The notes under the pieces were generated by a model. The model was not told where the DNA came from, made no database searches, and saw only the letters and a list, made by a program, of their open reading frames with translations. From the NCBI GenBank assembly GCA_965230375.1, contig CBDDKU010000007.1, positions 62,001 to 126,000 of the forward strand: DNA of 64,000 nucleotides, read 5' to 3'. This stretch comes from CBDDKU01 sp965230375. GTDB lineage: Bacteria; Bacteroidota; Bacteroidia; Flavobacteriales_D; Cryomorphaceae. The translations under genes and the position numbers were made by a program. Below, in pieces: positions 33,369 to 42,077 of this stretch. Positions within the stretch are counted from its first letter, which is position 1. Each line of letters starts with the position of its first letter.

Positions 33369-35369
33369 ATGATAACCGCTGAACAAAGGCAGACCACATA
33401 CGAAAGAAAAGGCTTAAACGATGATGAACTGATTTCAGTTTATCGGAATATTCTCAAGCCGAGGATGATTGAAGAGAAGATGCTTAGCCAGCTTCGACAA
33501 GGAAAGATTTCAAAGTGGTTTTCGGGAATTGGTCAGGAAGCGATCAGTGTTGGTGTGACGATGGCGCTAAACTCAGATGAATACATCCTTCCTATGCACC
33601 GAAATCTGGGCGTTTTTACCACTCGTGACATTCCACTTACCAGGCTATTTTCTCAATTTCAAGGTAAGCTGAATGGATTCACGAAGGGAAGAGATCGCTC
33701 TTTTCACTTTGGCGTGAAAGAATCAAAAATTGTTGGCATGATTTCCCACCTCGGTCCACAGCTCGGAATCGCCGATGGAATAGGTCTGGCTGATCTCCTA
33801 GAAGGAAAGCAAGGAGTTACAGCTGTGTTTACTGGTGACGGGGGTGCGAGTGAAGGAGATTTTCACGAAAGTTTGAACGTAGCAGCAGTATGGAATTTGC
33901 CTGTGATGTTTGTGGTTGAAAACAATGGCTACGGGCTATCAACGCCTTCGAGCGAACAGTTCAAATTCGAATACTTTATCGATAAGGGACCGGGATACGG
34001 AATGGAAACCCTGCAAATAGCTGGAAACAATGTAATAGAGGTTTATACTCAATTAAGAGATTTGGCGGAAGACATTCGGAAGAATCCACGACCAGTTTTG
34101 GTTGAGTGTCTCACGTTTAGAATGCGTGGTCACGAGGAAGCTTCCGGTACTAAGTACGTTCCCCAAGAGCTGATGGATGAATGGGGTAAAAGGGACCCTG
34201 TAGAGAATTTGGAATCCTTTCTTATTGAAGAAGGCGTACTGAATGAAGGAGCTGTGGCCGAGATTCGTCAAGAGTATAAGAAGGAAATTAATGATTCGCT
34301 GAAGGCTGCCTTTGCTGAGCCTGTCATATCGGCTTCATTAGAAACGGAAGTAAATGATCTTTACGCACCTTTTGAGTTTCAGGAGACCAAACCCAGTGGA
34401 AAAACCAAGGAGTTAAGACTAGTTGATGCTATTTCTGAAGCTCTCAGTGAAGCCATGATGAAACACGACAATCTTGTACTTATGGGGCAAGATATAGGTG
34501 ATTATGGTGGAGTTTTTAAGGTGACGGAAGGATTCGTTGAGAAGTTTGGAAGGGACCGCGTGCGCAATACTCCACTTTGTGAAGCGGCCATTGTAGGTAC
34601 TGGGCTTGGACTCTCGATCAGGGGAATGAAAGCCATGGTCGAAATGCAATTCGCCGATTTTGTAACGGAGGGGTTCAACCAAATCGTCAATAACCTGGCG
34701 AAGATTCACTACCGCTGGGAGCAGAACGCTGATGTTGTGGTTCGTATGCCAACTGGTGCTGGTGTTCAAGCAGGACCATTTCATTCGCAAAGTAATGAAG
34801 CATGGTTTACGCATACACCAGGATTGAAGGTGGTTTATCCAGCTTTTCCAGCTGATGCGAAAGGGCTTTTGCTGACAGCTTTTGAAGACCCAAACCCGGT
34901 CATGTTCTTTGAGCACAAGGCATTGTATAGGTCGTACAAGGGCGAAGTTCCGGAAGGCTACTACACTATTCCATTTGGAGAAGCGGCAACCATCCGAGAA
35001 GGATCTGATCTTTCGATTATTACCTATGGAATGGGCGTGCACTGGGCTTTGGACCTAGTTGATGCCTTCTCTGATAAGTCCATTGAGATCATTGATCTTC
35101 GTACTTTATCACCATTGGACACAGATGCCATTTACGCTTCTGTTAGAAAGACAGGAAGAGCTCTGGTGCTCCATGAAGATTCATTCACTGGTGGGATTGG
35201 AGCGGATATATCGGCCCTGATTCAAGAGAATTGCTTCGAATCACTAGACGCCCCGGTCAAGAGATGTGCAAGTCTTGATACCCCCGTCCCTTTTACAGGA
35301 GTATTAGAAGATCAGTTTTTAGCCAAAGGCAGATTGAAGGAGGCTATTGAGCACCTTCTTTCTTACTAA
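33369..35369 (+). CDS. 2-oxoacid dehydrogenase E1, fused alpha and beta subunits
   Basis: This thiamine-diphosphate enzyme decarboxylates a 2-oxoacid and passes the acyl group to the lipoyl domain of E2. Residues ~20-330 form the alpha half, with the ThDP motif GDGGASEGD near 156 and the closing NN near 191. Residues ~345-666 are the beta half (EALSEAMMKHDNLVLMGQDI, then the transketolase C-domain). The chains are separate in most bacteria, but the fusion is common in Bacteroidota. Overall likeness favours a branched-chain or broad 2-oxoacid substrate over pyruvate, but this is uncertain. E2 and E3 are not adjacent. A promoter precedes it. The 3' end overlaps the convergent methyltransferase gene by 26 bp. 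Confidence 0.92.
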   Translation: MITAEQRQTTYERKGLNDDELISVYRNILKPRMIEEKMLSQLRQGKISKWFSGIGQEAISVGVTMALNSDEYILPMHRNLGVFTTRDIPLTRLFSQFQGKLNGFTKGRDRSFHFGVKESKIVGMISHLGPQLGIADGIGLADLLEGKQGVTAVFTGDGGASEGDFHESLNVAAVWNLPVMFVVENNGYGLSTPSSEQFKFEYFIDKGPGYGMETLQIAGNNVIEVYTQLRDLAEDIRKNPRPVLVECLTFRMRGHEEASGTKYVPQELMDEWGKRDPVENLESFLIEEGVLNEGAVAEIRQEYKKEINDSLKAAFAEPVISASLETEVNDLYAPFEFQETKPSGKTKELRLVDAISEALSEAMMKHDNLVLMGQDIGDYGGVFKVTEGFVEKFGRDRVRNTPLCEAAIVGTGLGLSIRGMKAMVEMQFADFVTEGFNQIVNNLAKIHYRWEQNADVVVRMPTGAGVQAGPFHSQSNEAWFTHTPGLKVVYPAFPADAKGLLLTAFEDPNPVMFFEHKALYRSYKGEVPEGYYTIPFGEAATIREGSDLSIITYGMGVHWALDLVDAFSDKSIEIIDLRTLSPLDTDAIYASVRKTGRALVLHEDSFTGGIGADISALIQENCFESLDAPVKRCASLDTPVPFTGVLEDQFLAKGRLKEAIEHLLSY

Positions 35370-36558
35370 CCTTTTTTCCAGCATAAAGTCTGAATCCTAC
35401 GTACTTGCAATGTAGCTTCCCATTCATCACATGATGGGTGTCAAAGGTTCTAAGCCCTATAGATTTCAAGGCATAGTCATCGCTTGAAATAATCCATGCC
35501 CAATATCCGGCAAAATCCTTCTTCAGTTTATCACCGATTTCTTTGTACATCTTATCGATATTTTTGACCGAAAGCCTTTCACCGTATGGTGGGTTCATAA
35601 TGAGAAACGCTGGTCCTTTTGGAGGGGTGATGTCAAAGAAATTACCCATACTCAATTCGATAGCATCATCTAGTTGAGCAGCTGATGCAGCTTGTCGAGC
35701 TATGTTAAGGGCCTTAAAGTCGTTGTCGTAGCCTATTATTCTGACTGAATTTTCCTGAATCCGGTTGACTGTAGCCTCGCGGATTACTTCGTAAAGAGCT
35801 GGATCAAAATCTTTCCAGTGCATAAATGCAAATCCGGGCCTTAACAGGCCAGGAGCAATGCGATTGGCAATCATGGCTGCTTCTATGCACAGGGTTCCGC
35901 TTCCGCACATCCCATCTACAAAGTCGGTTTTCCCATCATATCCGGCAATCAGTAGCATACCTGCGGCTAAACACTCGTTGAGCGGAGCGGCAGAATCTTT
36001 TTGTCTGTAACCGCGCATGTTTAGCGGAGCACCAGAACTATCGAGCGAGATAGTTACCTGATCACCATAAATTTTAAGGTGGACAACTATATCTGGATTG
36101 TCTGAGTCGATGCTGGGTCTCTGGCCGGCGATGTTTCGAAATCGGTCTACAATACCATCTTTACATCTCAATGTTGTGTAGTGGCTGTTCGTGAAATTAC
36201 CACCTGAGATAGTAGAGCGAATCAAAAATGTTCGGCGGACCTCGAAAAATGATTCCCATTCGATGTTTTTTACCGAATTATAGAGTGCATCGTCGTCTTT
36301 CGCTTTAAAGTTTTTTATCGGACGAAGAATACGCAAAGCGGTTCTCAGTCTTAGATTTGCCTTGTAGATCAGATCTTTGTCTGCTAAAAAGCGCACGGCT
36401 CGCTTACTGACTCTTACATCATTAGCTCCAATCTCAGTCAACTCTTTGGCCAACACATCTTCCATCCCCATGAGGGTTGTCGCAACCATTGGAAACCGAT
36501 TTGGATCCCATTTCTTTCGACCTTGTTGAGGTTTAGCCCCCCGCTTTCTTCGCTCCAT
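35344..36558 (-). CDS. THUMP-domain class I RNA methyltransferase (RlmL/Trm14-like)
   Basis: The 404-residue protein has a THUMP RNA-binding region (~25-170) and a Rossmann methyltransferase domain. The SAM loop DGMCGSGTLCIEAA is near 215, and the N6/N2-amino methyltransferase motif NPPYGERL near 320. The family methylates guanosine N2 in 23S rRNA or tRNA; it matches the N-terminal half of E. coli RlmL and lacks its second methyltransferase half. The N-terminus is basic (ERRKRGAKPQQGRKK). The start overlaps the 3' end of the SUI1 gene by 26 bp, so translation is probably coupled. The 3' end overlaps the convergent E1 gene by 26 bp. The exact modified base is unknown. Confidence 0.9.
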   Translation of the reverse strand: MERRKRGAKPQQGRKKWDPNRFPMVATTLMGMEDVLAKELTEIGANDVRVSKRAVRFLADKDLIYKANLRLRTALRILRPIKNFKAKDDDALYNSVKNIEWESFFEVRRTFLIRSTISGGNFTNSHYTTLRCKDGIVDRFRNIAGQRPSIDSDNPDIVVHLKIYGDQVTISLDSSGAPLNMRGYRQKDSAAPLNECLAAGMLLIAGYDGKTDFVDGMCGSGTLCIEAAMIANRIAPGLLRPGFAFMHWKDFDPALYEVIREATVNRIQENSVRIIGYDNDFKALNIARQAASAAQLDDAIELSMGNFFDITPPKGPAFLIMNPPYGERLSVKNIDKMYKEIGDKLKKDFAGYWAWIISSDDYALKSIGLRTFDTHHVMNGKLHCKYVGFRLYAGKKVSKKEGAQ

Positions 36559-36868
36559 ATCCTTGTTTTGTCAAGTAATTCAATATTTTATCTCGGTGAT
36601 CGCCTTGAATTAGAATCTCACCATTCTTAGCGCTTCCACCAACTCCGCATATTTTTTTGAGTTCACCGCCCAGCTCTTTGAGGTCATCCGAAGATCCAAC
36701 GAAGTCTTTTACAACACTTACGACTTTTCCCCCACCTTTTCTGTCCAGCCATATTTTCAGGTTCTGTTGAGAAGGTTCCAGGGTATCATCTTCTTGATCT
36801 GACTCATAGTTGTAACCATAGTCGGGATTCGTACTATAAACCACATTTATTTTCTTCTTCTTACTCAT
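36533..36868 (-). CDS. eIF1/SUI1-family translation factor (YciH-like)
   Basis: The 111-residue protein resembles bacterial YciH and eukaryotic eIF1. A basic N-terminus (MSKKKK) and an acidic linker precede the SUI1 fold at ~35-108. Conserved features are RKGGGKVVSVV, ELGGELKKICGVGGSAKNGE and IQGDHRDKIL. The family binds the small ribosomal subunit and affects start-site fidelity; the role in bacteria is not well settled. It overlaps the upstream DinB-like gene by 4 bp (ATGA) and the downstream rRNA methyltransferase gene by 26 bp, which ties it to ribosome-related functions. Confidence 0.92.
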   Translation of the reverse strand: MSKKKKINVVYSTNPDYGYNYESDQEDDTLEPSQQNLKIWLDRKGGGKVVSVVKDFVGSSDDLKELGGELKKICGVGGSAKNGEILIQGDHRDKILNYLTKQGYGAKKAGG

Positions 36869-37389
36869 GATGTGCGTTCTTTAATCTGTTCGGCATGGCG
36901 CTTGAAGTGAGCTATTAAGAAATCCATAGTTTGGTAGATGTTCAACCTTCCAGCAAGGGGATGTTTAAAATACGCCCGTTTGGCACTATCTGTTGTAATG
37001 GTGCCTAAGAGGTTCGCGAGCTCAGCACGGTTTGAAATCAATTTGGAGCGCAATTCCTGAAAATCTAATTCACCTTTGACTTGATCCACTACTTTCGGAG
37101 CCCGGTATTTCTTTTGATAATTATTTAACGCCCTTTGAAGCAATTTGCTCCTCACCCAAGAGTTTAATCCGCCTTTCTGAACGGACTTAGCAGGTGCTTG
37201 ACTTTTTTTCTCCAAGTATCTCGTAGTTCCTGATTCAGAAATGTAAAGGTGGTTTAGAATTTCTAAAGCATTCCACTTTTCACTCAAGTCTCGCGACAGC
37301 ACTTCACTTGGAACCGTGTCCATGTATGTTAATGTCGATTGAAGCACGGACTCTAACTCATCAAACTTTTCCTGAAGACCTTGTATCAT
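36865..37389 (-). CDS. DinB-like four-helix protein
   Basis: The 174-residue protein is mainly helical and fits the DinB/YfiT-like metal-dependent superfamily. WNALEILNHLYISE supplies a His near the end of helix 2, and HFKRHAEQI the C-terminal His pair typical of the fold. These proteins are thiol transferases, hydrolases or of unknown role; no substrate is suggested. The ATG at 37389 gives a 4-bp ATGA overlap with the upstream stop, which is why it is preferred over the in-frame start at 37434 that would lie 48 bases inside the upstream gene. The stop overlaps the SUI1 start, again by ATGA. Confidence 0.8.
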   Translation of the reverse strand: MIQGLQEKFDELESVLQSTLTYMDTVPSEVLSRDLSEKWNALEILNHLYISESGTTRYLEKKSQAPAKSVQKGGLNSWVRSKLLQRALNNYQKKYRAPKVVDQVKGELDFQELRSKLISNRAELANLLGTITTDSAKRAYFKHPLAGRLNIYQTMDFLIAHFKRHAEQIKERTS

Positions 37390-38543
37390 GTTGATTTTGG
37401 TTTTAAACGGAAGCGCTTTTTTTGCCAAGCCCAACTTCTAACAGCTAAGGTAAGGATGATGGGCATAGAAGCAGCGTGAAAATCTTGGGGAATGATAATC
37501 CAGAATACCACAATAGAAAACATGATAGCCGAATGGATCTTAAAAAACCTACTCATCGGCCTGTTTCTGATAAGAAGCCATGCTCCATAAATCCATGTTG
37601 GCGTGGCCCAAATGAGATTGAAGTTCATTTTGGTTTCAGCATGTGATGTGGCAAACCAAAGTAGTGCTATGAGAACGCCGATTAACCCGACCGAAAAGAA
37701 AAAGGCAATGTCAAACCATCTCAAAGACTTAGCTGGTAAGAAAAGAGCGAAAATCATTGCCACTACGAAAATGGTCCAGAATATCCAGTTGATCTTCTCT
37801 TCACTTTTTGTCGAATAGCTTTGGGCCGCTATTATATCTCCTCGAGATTTGACTAGAACCTGCCCATCAAGTGTAGCACTATCAACGTATTCCATGAGAT
37901 AGTCAGGAAGAAACATGCGTTCCCTTTGATTCGGAATTTGGTCGCATGGTTTTCCTAAGGCAATATCAATACCCAGATCGCTCCACGGATGATTCTTTAG
38001 ATAGAGATCTAAAATATGACGGTATGAGATTGTGTCACCTTGATTTGACGGATAACTAAGTCGATCACCAAATACAGAATCAAATACATCTCTAGGACGC
38101 GTACTGCAATTATCTGTCAGGAATTTATATCTATAAAACTTGTTTTCCGGTTTGGCATTCCATTCCAGATATTGAAAAATGGCGTTCTTATCCGTTTGAT
38201 TTAAATCGAGCTCTTGATACTTCACCCAACGTTTTTCGTATTGATAAGAAGCGATGAATCTTCTCGAAGTCGTGACATTCAGGAAGTAATCTAATTCTCC
38301 TTGACAAAACTTTAAGTAAAAGTTCGGCGTGTCGAAGTCAAATGTCCCGTAGTTATATACTTTATCAATTCCGAGCTTCGGGTCGTTTACCCAAATAGCA
38401 GTGTGGCCGAAGGTCGAGTAAAGTTCATCTCCAGGCCCGCATGTCAACAGGAGAATTTGGCTCTGGTTAGTTAAGTTTTGGCCAACGACCAATTGGTTTG
38501 ATAGAATGAAAAGACCTAGTAGAAAATTCCGAAACCAGTACAT
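37386..38543 (-). CDS. DUF4105 (Lnb N-terminal-like) membrane protein
   Basis: The 385-residue product has a signal peptide or signal anchor (1-21), a periplasmic DUF4105 domain (~28-240) and about four to five membrane helices (~250-375). The domain shows a putative thiol-hydrolase pair: H47 in STFGHTAIW and C146 in TDNCSTRPRD. It is related to the N-terminal domain of lacto-N-biosidase and to NlpC/P60-like folds, so a hydrolase acting on lipid or cell-wall amides is possible but unproven. It is first in the four-gene operon DUF4105-DinB-SUI1-methyltransferase. A near-consensus -7 box sits only 4 bases before the ATG. Confidence 0.83.
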   Translation of the reverse strand: MYWFRNFLLGLFILSNQLVVGQNLTNQSQILLLTCGPGDELYSTFGHTAIWVNDPKLGIDKVYNYGTFDFDTPNFYLKFCQGELDYFLNVTTSRRFIASYQYEKRWVKYQELDLNQTDKNAIFQYLEWNAKPENKFYRYKFLTDNCSTRPRDVFDSVFGDRLSYPSNQGDTISYRHILDLYLKNHPWSDLGIDIALGKPCDQIPNQRERMFLPDYLMEYVDSATLDGQVLVKSRGDIIAAQSYSTKSEEKINWIFWTIFVVAMIFALFLPAKSLRWFDIAFFFSVGLIGVLIALLWFATSHAETKMNFNLIWATPTWIYGAWLLIRNRPMSRFFKIHSAIMFSIVVFWIIIPQDFHAASMPIILTLAVRSWAWQKKRFRLKPKST

Positions 38544-38547
38544 CCCG

Positions 38548-38555
38548 CGAAAATA
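38548..38555 (-). promoter_or_regulatory. Near-consensus -7 box (TATTTTCG) of the DUF4105 operon
   Basis: On the minus strand TATTTTCG ends 4 bases before the ATG at 38543. It has one mismatch to TAnnTTTG. If used, the message would be leaderless. Confidence 0.35.
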
Positions 38556-38810
38556 GGAATATTAGGGCTCATCATTGGAAATAGAAAGCCACCAATCGGA
38601 CGAACGGCTTTCTCTCTCATTTTAGCAGGCTCTAATTACGGTGTTAGCTGTGGAAGGGTGACATTAGGTTTGTATTTGATTACTATTTTCGCACTTTGCC
38701 TACCTGATGTCGAGAAATGAACTCAGTTTTTGTGATTCGGTTCTGATAGGAAATGTCCTTTGTGCTCAATTTCAAGACGTTTTGAGCGGTTAGAAGTATA
38801 TGAACATGAT

Positions 38811-38818
38811 TATTTTTG
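38811..38818 (+). promoter_or_regulatory. Possible -7 box (TATTTTTG) of the glycosyltransferase
   Basis: A perfect TAnnTTTG match lies 30 bases before the ATG at 38849. A TTTG at 38781-38784 is 26 bases upstream, longer than the usual spacing, so support is partial. Confidence 0.4.
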
Positions 38819-38848
38819 CTTCAGAGTAGGAGACCAGAATAGTAGACT

Positions 38849-39778
38849 ATGAAAGATATTTCAGTTGTTGTTCCAATTTACAATGAAGAAGAGACGATTC
38901 CAGAGCTATATCGAAGACTGAGAGAGTCTGTAGAAAAGGTTTCTGAAAAATATGAACTCATCTTTATCAATGATGGAAGTAAGGATAGCTCATTGATAGA
39001 GTTAATCAAACTTACTGAACAAGATTCGTCGGTGTTCTACATCAATTTCAGTCGCAATTTTGGTCATCAAATTGCTGTTACGGCTGGTATAGATCACGCA
39101 AATGGAAAAGCAGTCGTGATAATTGATGGTGACCTTCAAGATCCCCCAGAGCTCATTCCTGAGCTTTATTCTAAGCACAAAGAAGGTTTCGAAGTTGTGT
39201 ATGCTCAGCGTGAACAGCGTCTTGGTGAAAGTACTTTCAAAAGGTTCACAGCTAAGATGTTTTACAGAACATTGAAGCGATTGACAACCGTAGAGATTCC
39301 AGTTGATACGGGTGATTTTAGATTGATTGATCAAAAGGTTGTCAAGTATTTAAGGCAAATGCCAGAGAAGAACAAGTTCATTCGGGGACAAGTGGCCTGG
39401 CTCGGGTTTCGGCAAACAGCAGTGACCTTTAAAAGGGACAAGAGGCAGTTTGGTGAAACAGGTTATCCATTCAGCAAGATGTTGAAGTTTGCACTTGACG
39501 GAATTACTGGCTTTTCAGATAAACCGTTGCAATATGTGACAAGACTTGGCTTCATCTTTTCATTTATCTCATTTTGTGTAATTATCTACGCGGTTTTCTC
39601 GCATTTTGTTCTTGGACAGACTATTACAGGCTGGACATCCCTAATCATTAGCTCCATGTTCATCGGAGGTGTTCAGTTGATATCCATAGGAGTAATCGGT
39701 GAGTATATCAGCCGAATCAATAATAATGTTCGGGACCGTCCACTTTACATTATCGACAAGGATAATATCGAAGGCTAA
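38849..39778 (+). CDS. Family 2 glycosyltransferase, DPM1/GtrB-like, membrane anchored
   Basis: The 309-residue enzyme is expected to move a sugar from a nucleotide donor to a polyprenyl phosphate at the inner membrane. The GT-A fold covers ~1-220, with VVPIYNEEETIPELY near 6-20, the metal-binding IDGDLQDPP near 91-99, DTGDFRLID near 155, and the catalytic-loop sequence QFGETGYPFSKM near 205. Two C-terminal membrane helices (~228-255 and ~265-290) are typical of GtrB/ArnC/DPM1-type enzymes. Acceptor and sugar are not determinable. It stands alone; its stop overlaps the convergent patatin gene's stop region by 4 bp. Confidence 0.9.
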   Translation: MKDISVVVPIYNEEETIPELYRRLRESVEKVSEKYELIFINDGSKDSSLIELIKLTEQDSSVFYINFSRNFGHQIAVTAGIDHANGKAVVIIDGDLQDPPELIPELYSKHKEGFEVVYAQREQRLGESTFKRFTAKMFYRTLKRLTTVEIPVDTGDFRLIDQKVVKYLRQMPEKNKFIRGQVAWLGFRQTAVTFKRDKRQFGETGYPFSKMLKFALDGITGFSDKPLQYVTRLGFIFSFISFCVIIYAVFSHFVLGQTITGWTSLIISSMFIGGVQLISIGVIGEYISRINNNVRDRPLYIIDKDNIEG

Positions 39779-42045
39779 TGGTTGGCACCTGATTCTAACA
39801 TCTCCTTCAGTTTTCTAAGAGATTCTTGATTCCATGGCTTTTCCATACTTGCGGTCACTCTTTTTTTGTCGAGTGCTGTAAGGTGCCAGCTAAGGGCAAT
39901 ATGATCTTCCGAACCAAATCTTAACTCGAATGGCACGCTGTGTACAGGTACATTGAGAGTAGCCTGAGTGAGCTCGAGAACTTGATCCATATTGTAGCTC
40001 TGGCCTTGAAAGAAGTTTCCGTAAAAGGAGCCAATAGGATTTGTAATCTTGTCTGCAATAGTACTCTTTCCTCCTTTGGGTTCTTTTCCTTTTTCAGTGT
40101 CTCTAATCTGGATGAGTACCACACCACTAGTGTTTTCTTCAATCCAGTCCTTTAAGCTGAGAATGTATTGAGCGGTGACTTTCATTCCATAGTTATCTCT
40201 CAAACCTGCGTCTAGTACATTGGTCATTGGTTCAGTCGGAAGGCTGGCGTACGGAAGAATGTATGGGAAGGTAGCGTTCATTCTCAGTGCGCTCGACCAG
40301 AGAAGGCTGTCTGGGTTATAGTCTCGAAAAAAGCGGCGGAATTCAATATTCTCAACCCCAAGATGTAGCTGTTCTAGAGATTTGTCGTGAGATAGAAAAC
40401 CCAGGTCTTGTGATGAAATGAGCAAGCGCCGCCCATCGTTAATGATGGTTGGAGCGAGAATCATCATCGGAATTTCACCGTTTTTCACGGCTTCCTTATG
40501 GTAGGATATGGGCTTGCTGAAAACGTATCCCGTATTTTGGTTGAGCTGGTCTTCAAAAGTCATTCCCCGATCTAAAGTATAAGAGTGTCCTGCGACTTCC
40601 CTTTTTCTGAACCGAATGAATATATCGTTGGTAGCAAAACTGAAAAGAACCCTGTTCAATACATCTTTGGAGATATCATTCAAATACTTCTCACCAACTC
40701 TTCCTTCAAGGTTTTCAGGGCTTTTCGCATATAGCTCTCGATAATACGAAGCTCCGATCATACCCCCGGAAGATCCCGAAATGAGACGAATGTCCTTAAA
40801 AAGATTTTGGCTTACGGCAGCTTCACAAGATTGTAAAGTCTTCATTGTCCAAAGCGCCGACCTCAATCCACCACCGCTTGTATTGACCAGGATTAGCTTA
40901 GGCTTAATTTGGCTATTGCCTTTTTGTTTTTCCTTGAGCCAATTGTTGAGTATATCGATCTGAGATTTTCTGTCTTCGACGATTTCACTTGCTGACGGAG
41001 CACGCTCATTTATAGAAGCAATCGAATAAGGGATTGGGTCCTTCTCGTAATTCAATCCATAACCAAAGTTTGGTTGGTTTAGGAACAAATATTCACCCGA
41101 TAAAAGGTTGACGACCACAATGATGCCTATCAAGACAGAAAGCGTCCAGCCCTTAAGCCAGCTCATTGTGATCGAAATAACCATGAGCAAAACGGTGAGA
41201 ACCAGACAAGCACTCGCGGCTGCGGGAATTTCAAAAAAGGGCACAAACTGAAATGCTCCAATGACTAGAAATACGCCGACCATAATGAGCTCAAACAAAG
41301 AAGCGTTTACGTGGTTTTGATAGAATACTTGAAGAAGTGTTGCTGGGTCGTAATGCCTGCTATCACGAGCGAGGATTATTTTAAAGGGGTGAGCGAGATA
41401 TGTGAGAACCTTCCAGCTTCTTACGTGAGTGCTGGCCGATTCAATGTTCGGCATGCGGTGTAGCCCTTTCGCTCTTTTTTTTATGATCTCTTCATATTCT
41501 TCCGCTGACTTTCCTGTCAACTTAAAAAGGTTCTTATTGGTAGGAAAAAAATAGAGAATTGCCAGAAGAATAAATCCAGCGTTTCCTCCCACAAAAGCGA
41601 GCATATTAAGGATGATGGCAGGGTAGGACAGAAGCTCGGTTGTTCTCAAAAAAATTGAAGAACAAATGATATAGGTTACAACGAAGCTGGAAGGAATAAT
41701 AAAGTTGTTGATACAGTACTTCAAAAAGGGTCTCGACGTAGTGCCTAAGAATGGAAATCGCTTGGCATGAAGAATATAGGAGTATATATTAAACGCCATG
41801 ATAAAGCTCCCCAAAGTGAAACCGAGCATGGCATAGGAAGCTAGCCCAACCTGTCCCTGGTACTCAGGTCCAAGAAATAAATCCGGAATCCCAAATTTAT
41901 CTGCAAAGCTTCTGGTGGTGATTGCAAAAAGAAAAAGCCAGAAAAAAAGTAGAAAGTGATTTCGTTTCAAATGGATAAACACCAGTTGAAAGGGAAAGAA
42001 GTATCGTATACGTTCAAATCTTGGCTTCTTCGTTGCTTTTGTCAA
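39775..42045 (-). CDS. Membrane-anchored patatin-like phospholipase
   Basis: The 756-residue protein has about seven hydrophobic segments in the first ~330 residues, followed by a patatin domain (~380-740). The domain has the oxyanion-hole motif SGGGLRSA near 390, the nucleophile motif GSSGG near 422, and the partner Asp in DAGLRDNYG near 610 (usually DGG/DGA). Patatins are Ser-Asp lipid acyl hydrolases; an inner-membrane site with a soluble catalytic domain is inferred. The only start that fits the frame is a TTG at 42045: a stop lies five codons upstream and no ATG follows until residue ~73. It follows ftcD after 32 bases, probably in one transcript. Confidence 0.87.
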   Translation of the reverse strand: MTKATKKPRFERIRYFFPFQLVFIHLKRNHFLLFFWLFLFAITTRSFADKFGIPDLFLGPEYQGQVGLASYAMLGFTLGSFIMAFNIYSYILHAKRFPFLGTTSRPFLKYCINNFIIPSSFVVTYIICSSIFLRTTELLSYPAIILNMLAFVGGNAGFILLAILYFFPTNKNLFKLTGKSAEEYEEIIKKRAKGLHRMPNIESASTHVRSWKVLTYLAHPFKIILARDSRHYDPATLLQVFYQNHVNASLFELIMVGVFLVIGAFQFVPFFEIPAAASACLVLTVLLMVISITMSWLKGWTLSVLIGIIVVVNLLSGEYLFLNQPNFGYGLNYEKDPIPYSIASINERAPSASEIVEDRKSQIDILNNWLKEKQKGNSQIKPKLILVNTSGGGLRSALWTMKTLQSCEAAVSQNLFKDIRLISGSSGGMIGASYYRELYAKSPENLEGRVGEKYLNDISKDVLNRVLFSFATNDIFIRFRKREVAGHSYTLDRGMTFEDQLNQNTGYVFSKPISYHKEAVKNGEIPMMILAPTIINDGRRLLISSQDLGFLSHDKSLEQLHLGVENIEFRRFFRDYNPDSLLWSSALRMNATFPYILPYASLPTEPMTNVLDAGLRDNYGMKVTAQYILSLKDWIEENTSGVVLIQIRDTEKGKEPKGGKSTIADKITNPIGSFYGNFFQGQSYNMDQVLELTQATLNVPVHSVPFELRFGSEDHIALSWHLTALDKKRVTASMEKPWNQESLRKLKEMLESGANH

Positions 42046-42077
42046 TATGCTCGTTGTTTACTCTTTTTATTCAAGGC

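Larger units (their letters stand above)
38544..38848. other. 305-bp divergent intergenic region
   Basis: No convincing reading frame or structured RNA gene is seen. It holds candidate -7 boxes for both flanking genes and one inverted repeat (GAAAGCC at 38584-38590 with GGCTTTC at 38606-38612) without a following T run, so probably not a terminator. The repeat would lie upstream of both divergent genes and might be an operator. Confidence 0.5.

Noticed and set aside
34419..35042. 207-codon minus-strand frame opposite the E1 gene
   Set aside because: The + strand encodes well-conserved E1 beta motifs throughout; the opposite frame shows no recognisable domain.
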